A stretch of 34,491 bases of DNA from Actinomycetota bacterium (GTDB lineage: Bacteria > Actinomycetota > CADDZG01 > WHSQ01), in contig CADDZG010000002.1 of assembly GCA_902812355.1 (NCBI GenBank), positions 1-34,491 of the forward strand. Direction: 5' to 3'. The notes beneath the pieces were generated by a model. It did no database searches and was not told the DNA's origin. It saw only the letters and a list, made by a program, of their open reading frames with translations. The position numbers and the translations under genes were made by a program. Of this stretch, positions 1 to 5,829 are shown piece by piece; position 1 is the stretch's first letter; the number at the start of each line of letters is the position of its first letter.

Positions 1-383
1 ATCCCGCGCAGGTGGTGCGGGGCGGCGGCGCGCAGGGCCGAGCGGCCGGCGGGGGTCAGGGTCGCGAGCCACCCTCTGGCATCGTCGGGAGCCCGCCGGC
101 GCTCGACCAACCCGCGGGCGACGAGCTGGTCGACCGCCCGGGTGAGTCCGCTGCGGGACAGCAGCACGCTGTCGGCGAGCTGCGCCATGCGCATCGCCTG
201 ACCCGGGGCCTGCGACAGCCACAGCAAGATCTCGTACTGCTGCAGGCTGAGCTCGCTGGTGTGCTGGAGCTCGGCGTCCAGTATCCGCATCAAGCGTGAA
301 TGAGCCCGTAGCAGGGCCCGCCACGCCCGTAGGTCGGTGTCGTCACGGCGCTCCGGCTGGGTGGTGATCGCCGCGGTGTTCAT
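1..383 (-). CDS. MarR-family transcriptional regulator (partial, C-terminus beyond window)
   Basis: The ATG is at 383 and the frame stays open to base 1, giving 127 codons without a stop; the end lies outside the window. The protein has the MarR layout: an N-terminal dimerisation helix (RAWRALLRAHSRLMRILD), then a winged helix-turn-helix around residues 65-115, with AQLADSVLLSRSGLTRAVDQ as the recognition region and a wing containing RRAPDDARGW. MarR proteins are cytoplasmic dimers that bind palindromes and often repress their own gene and a divergent neighbour in response to phenolics or oxidants. Here the divergent neighbour is a YceI-like gene and the 87-bp gap holds two copies of an 18-bp palindrome. 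The family call is secure; the ligand is unknown. Confidence 0.9.
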   Translation of the reverse strand, partial: MNTAAITTQPERRDDTDLRAWRALLRAHSRLMRILDAELQHTSELSLQQYEILLWLSQAPGQAMRMAQLADSVLLSRSGLTRAVDQLVARGLVERRRAPDDARGWLATLTPAGRSALRAAAPHHLRG

Positions 384-402
384 CTGCTCAGCTTAACGGG
401 AA

Positions 403-448
403 TAGTTGCGGGTGCAACCAGGTTACCGGGTGGTTGTAGACACAACCA
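403..448. promoter_or_regulatory. Tandem 18-bp palindromic operators between marR and yceI
   Basis: Two related palindromes, TAGTTGCGGGTGCAACCA (403-420) and TGGTTGTAGACACAACCA (431-448), fit the shared pattern TRGTTGYRGRYRCAACCA. The second has perfect 7-bp arms. They are spaced 28 bp apart. Size, symmetry and location fit dimeric MarR operators controlling both divergent genes. Binding by this regulator is inferred. Confidence 0.7.
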
Positions 449-470
449 CTCCGAGATGGGAGGGATGAAC

Positions 471-1025
471 ATGCCGGGACCGGACCTGAGGCAGCTCAAG
501 GGCAAGTGGGTGTTCGACCCTGCTCACACCCGCCTGGGCTTCTCCACCAAGCACATGATGGTGTCTACCGTGAGGGGGCACTTCACCGACTTCGACGGCG
601 CCTTCAACATCCCCGACGACCCGAGCGAGGTCGAGGGCAAAGTGACGATCCGGGCGGCGTCGGTCGACACCGGTAACGAGGACCGGGACAACCACCTGCG
701 CAGCAACGACTTCTTCGCCATGGACGAGTACCCGGAGATCACCTTCGAGGCCACCGGGGCCGAGCTCGTGTCCGAGGACAAGGCGCGGGTCCACGGCAAC
801 CTCACGGTGCGCGGGGTGACCCGGCCGGTGACCCTGGACGTCGTCCTCGAGGGCCACACGCCCAAGGACGCCTTCGGCAACGAAAGGGCAGGCTTCAGCG
901 CGACCACCACGCTCGACCGCGAGAGCTTCGGGCTCAAGTGGAACAAGGCCCTCGAAGGCGGTGGCTGGCTGGTCGGCAAGGACGTCAAGCTCGAGCTGGA
1001 CATCGCGGCCGTCAAGCAGGGCTGA
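471..1025 (+). CDS. YceI-like family protein (lipocalin-like isoprenoid-binding fold)
   Basis: This 184-residue protein matches the YceI family in length and motifs: an early WVFDPAHTRLGFSTKHMMVSTVRGHF stretch (here broken as WVFDPAHTRLGF and KHMMVSTVRG), the central NEDRDNHLRSNDFF and YPEITFEAT segments, and LTVRGVTRPVTLDV. YceI proteins are beta-barrels that bind long polyisoprenoid lipids. No signal peptide is visible, so this copy is probably cytoplasmic, unlike the periplasmic E. coli protein. In-frame ATGs occur at 456, 465 and 471; 471 was chosen because a GGGAGGG ribosome-binding site lies 6 nt upstream. It is divergent from the marR gene and is probably controlled through the palindromes at 403-448. 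The biological substrate is unknown. Confidence 0.88.
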   Translation: MPGPDLRQLKGKWVFDPAHTRLGFSTKHMMVSTVRGHFTDFDGAFNIPDDPSEVEGKVTIRAASVDTGNEDRDNHLRSNDFFAMDEYPEITFEATGAELVSEDKARVHGNLTVRGVTRPVTLDVVLEGHTPKDAFGNERAGFSATTTLDRESFGLKWNKALEGGGWLVGKDVKLELDIAAVKQG

Positions 1026-1050
1026 CGGCGGACCGGCGGGGGCGGCGGGA

Positions 1051-1938
1051 TCAGGCTCCGTCGCCCTCGCTACGCTCGCGCAGGAAACGCTCGAGCTCGG
1101 CCGCGAGCGCCTCTCCGGAAGGGATCGGCCCCCCGCCGAGCGGGCCCGTCTCGCTGCGGGCGGCAGCACGTTCCTCGAGCATCCTGACGTATGCGGCGAC
1201 GTCCTCGTCTTGAGCGACGATGTCTGACACCCGGGCCTCGTAGGCCTCTGCCGCCCGTTGCAGGTCCGAGGTGTCCACCGGCTCTCCGACCACTGCTGCG
1301 GTGCGGCGCACGAGCGCCAGAGCGGCCTTGGGATCGGGGCTGACCGCGAGGTAGTGGGGCACCGCCGCCCATAGGCTTACCGAGCGCACCCCGTGCGACG
1401 CCAGAGCGTCCTGCAGCACCCCGACGATCCCGGTGGGGCCCTCGTAACGCGAGCGTTCGAGCTCGAGCTCGGCGATCAGCTGCTCGTCTCCGGCCGTCCC
1501 GGTCACCGGGGTGGCTATCGAGTGGGGGACGTCGGCGAGCAGTGCGCCGAGCGTGATCGCCAGGGCCGCGTCGGAGGCCTCGGCGAAGGACGTGACGATC
1601 GAGCAGAAACGCCGCCAGTGGAGGTTGGGCTCGGTGCCGATCAGGATCAGGGCGTCGCGGGGGCCGGACAGGCGGGCCGCGTAGACGTCGTTCGCCGGCC
1701 ACGAGATGCGGCGTGTGAGCCCATCCACGAGCTCGACGTGAGGCCGTACCGCCTGGAAGTCGTAGAAGTCCTCGGGGTCGATCGACGCCACGCGCTCGGC
1801 CGACCACGTCCGAACGAGATGCTGGGCGGCGAAGCTCGCCGCGTCGCCCGCGTCGTTCCAGCCGCGGAAGGCGGCGATCAGCACGGGCGTGCGCAGGTGC
1901 ACGTCGCGATGGCGGATCAGCTCGGGGATGTCGTCCAT
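1051..1938 (-). CDS. PAC2 family protein (proteasome-assembly-chaperone-like)
   Basis: The 295-residue product has the PAC2 pattern: LRTPVLIAAFRGWNDAGDAA near the N-terminus, RPHVELVDG and LILIGTEPNLHWRRF in the middle, and a GVRSVSLWAAVPHYLAVSPDP segment (GVRSVSLWAAVPHYL then AVSPDP) followed by an alpha-helical, charged C-terminus. Eukaryotic PAC2 helps assemble proteasomes; the role of the stand-alone actinobacterial proteins is not established, so no proteasome function is claimed. A GTG at 1941 directly precedes the ATG at 1938, and either could start translation. It converges on the YceI gene with only 25 bp between stop codons. No proteasome gene is seen nearby. Confidence 0.85.
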   Translation of the reverse strand: MDDIPELIRHRDVHLRTPVLIAAFRGWNDAGDAASFAAQHLVRTWSAERVASIDPEDFYDFQAVRPHVELVDGLTRRISWPANDVYAARLSGPRDALILIGTEPNLHWRRFCSIVTSFAEASDAALAITLGALLADVPHSIATPVTGTAGDEQLIAELELERSRYEGPTGIVGVLQDALASHGVRSVSLWAAVPHYLAVSPDPKAALALVRRTAAVVGEPVDTSDLQRAAEAYEARVSDIVAQDEDVAAYVRMLEERAAARSETGPLGGGPIPSGEALAAELERFLRERSEGDGA

Positions 1939-1986
1939 CACGCCCAGGCTACCTGCACCGTTCGCCGCCGGCGGGGCCGGCCCGAG

Positions 1987-2595
1987 CTAGCGTGATGGAG
2001 CCACCAGGTGCGCTCGTACCTTGCGCTTGACGCGCTGCAACGCGTTGTCGATCGACTTGGTGGGGCTGCCCAGCACTTCGGCGATCTCCTCGTACGAGCG
2101 GCCCTGCATGTGCAGGGCGAGGACCTCGCTTTCGAGGGCCGTGAGCGAGCGCAGCATCATGGTTCGCAGCTCCTCGATCGTCTCCGCCGCCAGCACCAGG
2201 GTCTCGGGATCGGTGAGCAGGGAGGCTTCGAGCGCCTCGCTCAGGGGCTCGGGAGCCTGCTCGCCGCGGCCCCGAGCGTCGAGCGAGACCGCGTGGTTGA
2301 GCGGCCCGTGTTTGGCGCGGTTGGCCCCCTTGACCGCGGTCAGTATCTGGCGGCAGATGCACAGGTCGGCGAAGGCACGGAAGGGGGTGTCCTGGCTCGG
2401 ATCGTAGTCCCGCACCGCCTTGTAGAGGCCGATCATCGCCTCCTGGACGACGTCGTCGGGATCAGAACCGGTGAGGTAGAAGGCGCGCGCCCGGGCCCGG
2501 GCGAATCCCTTGTAACGCTGCAGCACCTCGGTGAGGGCGCGGTCGTCGCCCGCACGCGCCGAAGCGATCAGGGTGCCGTCGTCCGGGTAGGTCAC
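1987..2595 (-). CDS. sigH: RNA polymerase sigma factor, SigH/Spo0H-like
   Basis: This 202-residue sigma-70 family protein lines up with Bacillus SigH (Spo0H) throughout. Region 2 carries ARARAFYLTGSDPDDVVQEA, then MIGLYKAVRDYDP and FRAFADLCICRQILTAVKGA. Region 4 carries LTALESEVLALHMQGRSYEE and SPTKSIDNALQRVKRKVRAH. SigH controls early sporulation and stationary-phase genes in Bacillus; the targets here are unknown, and no anti-sigma gene is adjacent. The start is uncertain. GTG at 2595 leaves about 10 residues before the conserved part and has only a weak GGGCGAG upstream. An in-frame ATG at 2739 would add 48 low-complexity Arg/Gly residues. The best ribosome-binding site in the leader (AGGAGG, 2689-2694) points to a GTG in another frame. 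Confidence 0.85.
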   Translation of the reverse strand: MTYPDDGTLIASARAGDDRALTEVLQRYKGFARARARAFYLTGSDPDDVVQEAMIGLYKAVRDYDPSQDTPFRAFADLCICRQILTAVKGANRAKHGPLNHAVSLDARGRGEQAPEPLSEALEASLLTDPETLVLAAETIEELRTMMLRSLTALESEVLALHMQGRSYEEIAEVLGSPTKSIDNALQRVKRKVRAHLVAPSR

Positions 2596-2813
2596 CGTCT
2601 CGCCCGCTGCCGCCTCGTGCCCCCTCGCCCGCTGCGCGTGTCCCGGCAGGGCCCGGGACCCTACAGGTGTTCGTGATGCGCACCGCGGCCTCCTGCCCCG
2701 GGAAACCCTTACGCGGGGCCCGTAGCCGTTGCGTAACATCCGGTAACGAGGGCATCGCGATGGCCGGACGGGGGCCGGTCGCCCACCGTGCGGCCACCGG
2801 GAGGTGGTAACGG

Positions 2814-3014
2814 ATGAGCATCAGGACCGGAGACCGTGTCGTGGTGGAGTCCGAGAAGGTCGGACAGCCCGAACGCTACGGGACGGTGATCGAGGCGGGG
2901 GCGATGCTGCGCATCAGGTGGGACGACGGCAGCGAGTCCCTGTTCTCGCCGAGTGCCGGTTCCCTGCGCGTCCTCGATCGGAGCGAGTCCACCCGGGACG
3001 CCACCACCGGCTGA
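2814..3014 (+). CDS. DUF1918 domain protein
   Basis: This 66-residue protein is a single DUF1918 domain: it opens with SIRTGDRVVVESEKVGQPER, continues with a GTVIEAGAMLRIRWDDGSES strand pair and ends in a short polar tail. DUF1918 is a small beta-barrel, SH3-like family common in Actinobacteria, with no established biochemical role. A clear ribosome-binding site, GGGAGGTGG (2799-2807), lies 6 nt before the ATG. It is divergent from the SigH-like gene across about 217 bp that hold no other convincing gene, and it converges on the next minus-strand gene with a 32-bp gap. Confidence 0.88.
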   Translation: MSIRTGDRVVVESEKVGQPERYGTVIEAGAMLRIRWDDGSESLFSPSAGSLRVLDRSESTRDATTG

Positions 3015-3046
3015 GCCGGGCTCTGGGGCTGCGACGGGCCGGTTTC

Positions 3047-3577
3047 TCAGGTGAACAGGGCCCTCATCACGCGCTGCCACACCGAGGGCGGCTCGGGCTC
3101 GGTGGCCGGCTGCGCGGCCAGTTCGTCGCGCCCCATGACCTCGACGCTGACCCCGTAGACCCGCAACCCCTCGATCGCCGAGTCCGGGACCGAGCCCTCG
3201 AGCACGCACAGCCGCTTGGGGTAGGCGCGCTGCGCCCGCCAACCCTTGCGCCCGACCACCGTGCGGCCCCACAGGAAGACCTCCCCGAGGACTTGGTACT
3301 CGCTGTGGTACAGCGCTCCGAAGACGTGCTTGGGGCTGCGCACCGCGTAGATGCCGCAGCGGCAGCGCTTCACCGGGACCTCGGGCAGGTGCGGGGTGTG
3401 GGTTTGCAGGCAGCGAGCATCCAGCGCCCGACGCACCGGCCATTCGCACGGGAAAGCGATCGAGTACAAACGGGGCGGACCGAACTCGGGCGAACCGTCG
3501 CCCTGGATGCGCCATGCGCGCCACCCCACCAGCGGTCCGACCGCGTCGGGAACCGTGGGGATGGCCGCGTCCGACAT
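3047..3577 (-). CDS. Conserved hypothetical protein with CRCGIYA motif
   Basis: A 176-residue soluble protein of unknown function. It begins with GPLVGWRAWRI and has a cysteine/histidine-bearing middle: FPCEWP, DARCLQTHTPHLPE and KRCRCGIYAVRS. The spacing suggests a metal-binding or disulfide-stabilised fold, but no catalytic motif is recognised. From memory, the GWRAWR...CGIYA pattern recurs in uncharacterised actinobacterial proteins; that needs a search. The ATG lies 1 nt after the stop of a 38-codon upstream gene (TGAcATG), so the two are probably translationally coupled. A proline-rich linker, then WQRVMRALFT, forms the C-terminus. Confidence 0.75.
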   Translation of the reverse strand: MSDAAIPTVPDAVGPLVGWRAWRIQGDGSPEFGPPRLYSIAFPCEWPVRRALDARCLQTHTPHLPEVPVKRCRCGIYAVRSPKHVFGALYHSEYQVLGEVFLWGRTVVGRKGWRAQRAYPKRLCVLEGSVPDSAIEGLRVYGVSVEVMGRDELAAQPATEPEPPSVWQRVMRALFT

Positions 3578-3578
3578 G

Positions 3579-3695
3579 TCAGCCGTTCTCGGCCGGCTCC
3601 TTGGGGGCCTCTACCGGCTCCGCCGGCTGCTCCAGCGGAACTGGGGACTCGACCGGCTCGACGACTATGACTTCCGTTTCCCTGCCGATCCTCAT
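3579..3695 (-). CDS. Small acidic, proline-rich protein upstream of the CGIYA gene
   Basis: A 38-residue reading frame beginning MRIGRETEVIVVEPVESP and ending in a Pro/Glu-rich tail (PLEQPAEPVEAPKEPAENG). A purine-rich GGGGGGTG stands 3 nt upstream of the ATG, and the stop is separated by 1 nt from the next start, which favours real translation. An in-frame extension to 3890 exists but would run through the promoter and start of the divergent ABC transporter gene, so the short form is preferred. The function is unknown; it could be a coupling leader peptide or a small partner of the next protein. Confidence 0.5.
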   Translation of the reverse strand: MRIGRETEVIVVEPVESPVPLEQPAEPVEAPKEPAENG

Positions 3696-3776
3696 CGGCA
3701 CCCCCCGATCCAGAGGTTCGTTGCCGTTCCCATCATCCCACCGTCGGACGACCCCGCGCGCACGACCGGACGCCTG

Positions 3777-3782
3777 TAGTCT
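3777..3782 (+). promoter_or_regulatory. Putative -10 element for a leaderless ABC transporter transcript
   Basis: TAGTCT (TAnnnT type) lies 10 nt before the ATG at 3793, and no ribosome-binding site separates them. That arrangement fits a leaderless mRNA. No convincing -35 was found. Confidence 0.4.
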
Positions 3783-3792
3783 GCTTCCGTCC

Positions 3793-4869
3793 ATGGAACC
3801 CACCCGCACGAGGGTTCGCCGCCACCCGGTGCCGTCCGCGGCCCCCGGAGGTGCGGACGACGCCGTCGTCGAGGTCGTCGAGCTAGTCAAGCGCTATCCG
3901 GGGCTGCCGGCTCCGGCCGTGGATCGTGTCTCCTTCGAGGTCCGCAGGGGTGAGGTCTTCGGCCTGCTGGGCCCCAACGGCGCGGGCAAGACGACCACCG
4001 TCGGGATCCTCACCACCCTAGTGCGTCCGACCGCAGGCATGGCTCGGGTCGGCGGGATCGACGTGCGGACGGATCCGATGCGGGTGCGGGGCCTGGTGGC
4101 GGTGGTGCCGCAGCGCAACAACCTCGACAGGTCGCTCTCGATCCGTCAGAACCTGCTGTTCCACGCGGCTTACCACGGGGTCCCCGCGGCCGAGCGGGCC
4201 GAACGCGCCGCCAGATTGTTGGAGCAGTTCGGCCTCGCCGACCGCGCCGACGACAAACCCGACTTCTTCTCCGGGGGGCAGTCGCAGCGGGTGATGATCG
4301 CTCGGGCCCTGATGCACTCGCCCCTGGTTCTGTTCCTCGACGAGCCGACCACCGGCCTCGACCCCGCCGCCCGCCTGTTTGTGTGGGACCGTCTGCGCGA
4401 GCTCCGAGATTCGGGGGTGACGCTGGTGCTGACGACGCACGACATGGACGAGGCCGCGGCCCTCGCCGACCGGGTCGGCATCATGGACCACGGGCGCCTC
4501 CTAGCCCTCGATACCCCCGAAGCCCTCACGCGCTCTTTGCCCGGGAGCCGCACCCTGGATCTCACCACCGACGACGGCACCGACAGGGTGCCGGAGGTCC
4601 TCGACGCCCTCCAGACCCTGCCGGGGGTGGAGCGCGTGGAGCGCGTGGTCCCGGAATCGCCGCGGGGGCCCGGGGGTGGTGCCGGAGGAGACGGTGCTGG
4701 TCGGGGGAGGTTGCGCCTGCGCTTGTACGTGTCGGGAGACGCACCGGCTCTCGTCGCGCCCGCAGCCGCGGTGCTGGATCGCTGCGGGCTCGAGCTCTCC
4801 GAGGTCGGCATCGGGGTGCCGAGCCTCGAGGACGTCTTCATCCACCTCACCGGGAGGGCCCTGCGGTGA
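3793..4869 (+). CDS. ABC-2 type exporter, ATP-binding subunit (DrrA-like)
   Basis: This 358-residue cytoplasmic ATPase has a Walker A (GPNGAGKTT), a Q-loop (VPQRNNLD), an FSGGQSQRVMIARAL signature, Walker B with D-loop (LVLFLDEPTTGLDP) and a switch histidine (LTTHDMDEA). After residue 240 comes the DrrA-type C-terminal domain ending SLEDVFIHLTGR, interrupted by a Gly-rich stretch of about 15 residues. Such subunits power export of drugs, lipids or polysaccharide precursors; the substrate cannot be read from sequence. The frame is open further upstream to 3514, but family similarity begins after MEPTRTRV and a -10-like element sits just before 3793. The stop overlaps the permease start (GTGA), indicating one operon. 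Confidence 0.92.
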   Translation: MEPTRTRVRRHPVPSAAPGGADDAVVEVVELVKRYPGLPAPAVDRVSFEVRRGEVFGLLGPNGAGKTTTVGILTTLVRPTAGMARVGGIDVRTDPMRVRGLVAVVPQRNNLDRSLSIRQNLLFHAAYHGVPAAERAERAARLLEQFGLADRADDKPDFFSGGQSQRVMIARALMHSPLVLFLDEPTTGLDPAARLFVWDRLRELRDSGVTLVLTTHDMDEAAALADRVGIMDHGRLLALDTPEALTRSLPGSRTLDLTTDDGTDRVPEVLDALQTLPGVERVERVVPESPRGPGGGAGGDGAGRGRLRLRLYVSGDAPALVAPAAAVLDRCGLELSEVGIGVPSLEDVFIHLTGRALR

Positions 4870-5687
4870 GCCGCGTCACCCGGGCCCCGGCGGCGGCCGG
4901 ACCGCGGCTCGAGGGAGCCGGCCCGGCGCACGCATTCGTGGCCGTGCTGTGGCGGGATCTCTACGTCACTTTCAAAGAGTTCTATGCCTTCCTCGCCCAG
5001 GTGATACTGCAGCCCCTCTTCCTGTTGTTCGTGTTCGGCAAGATCCTCACCAGCCTCGGTTACGCCACCCATGCCTACGCCCAGCTGCTGTTCCCCGGCA
5101 TCATGGCGCTGACGGTCGTCGTCACTGCGATCCAGGCGATGGCCTTCCCGTTGGTAGCCGAGTTCGGCTGGACCCGCGAGATCGAGGACCGGCTGCTCGC
5201 TCCGATGCCGACCGGGTTGGTTGCGGTCGAGAAGGTGGTGTTCGCCGCCCTGCGGGCGATCACCGCCACGTTGCTGATGATCCCGATCGGGATCGGGGTC
5301 CTCGGCTCGATCCCGTGGCGCTGGTCGGGCGTGCCCCTGCTTGTCGCGGTAGTGCTGCTCGGCGCGCTGGTCGGAGCGGGGATCGGGCTCTTGCTCGGGA
5401 CCCTGGTGCAGCCCAACCGGATCAACATCGTGTTCTCGCTGGTGTTCACCCCGTTGCTGTTCACCGGAGCGAGCCAGTACCCGTGGCCATCGCTCGCCGA
5501 TTTGCGTTGGTTCCAGGTGATCACCGCGATGAACCCGATGACCTACGTGAGCGAGGGCCTGCGCGCCGCGTTGGTGCCCCGGATCCCGCATATCGACGCG
5601 TGGATCTGCGTCGTCGTCCTGATTGCCTGGACGGCCGCCCTGATCGTCGCCGGGGCCCGCGGCTTCTATCGCCGGGCGATCGCCTGA
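4866..5687 (+). CDS. ABC-2 type exporter, permease subunit
   Basis: A 273-residue inner-membrane protein with about six hydrophobic segments. It carries the ABC-2 family signature (FPGIMALTVVVTAIQAMAFP followed by TREIEDRLLAPMPTGL) and a late ITAMNPMTYVSEGLRAAL motif. It forms the membrane channel for the ATPase encoded immediately upstream; the GTG start overlaps that gene's TGA by 2 nt. Transcription probably ends in the strong hairpin at 5725-5777. The substrate is unknown. No resistance or biosynthetic gene lies beside it, so an antibiotic role is only one possibility. Confidence 0.92.
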   Translation: MSRVTRAPAAAGPRLEGAGPAHAFVAVLWRDLYVTFKEFYAFLAQVILQPLFLLFVFGKILTSLGYATHAYAQLLFPGIMALTVVVTAIQAMAFPLVAEFGWTREIEDRLLAPMPTGLVAVEKVVFAALRAITATLLMIPIGIGVLGSIPWRWSGVPLLVAVVLLGALVGAGIGLLLGTLVQPNRINIVFSLVFTPLLFTGASQYPWPSLADLRWFQVITAMNPMTYVSEGLRAALVPRIPHIDAWICVVVLIAWTAALIVAGARGFYRRAIA

Positions 5688-5724
5688 TCGCTGCGGTCCC
5701 GCCGTCGGCCCCCATGTGGGAGAC

Positions 5725-5777
5725 GTGGGGGCGGACGACAGGGGCGCTCGCCCGAGGCGTCCCGTCGCCGCCCCCAC
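5725..5777. terminator. Long hairpin between convergent genes (likely bidirectional terminator)
   Basis: GTGGGGGCGG (5725-5734) pairs perfectly with CCGCCCCCAC (5768-5777). The stem continues inward through CGAC/GTCG and GGG/CCC, separated by single-base bulges. It lies between the stops of the ABC permease and the debranching-enzyme gene. There is no T-tract, as is common in actinobacterial terminators. Confidence 0.7.
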
Positions 5778-5829
5778 CGGGTTACAGATTACGCGCGTTC
5801 GGTCGGCGCGTTCCACCAGCCGGAAGGGG

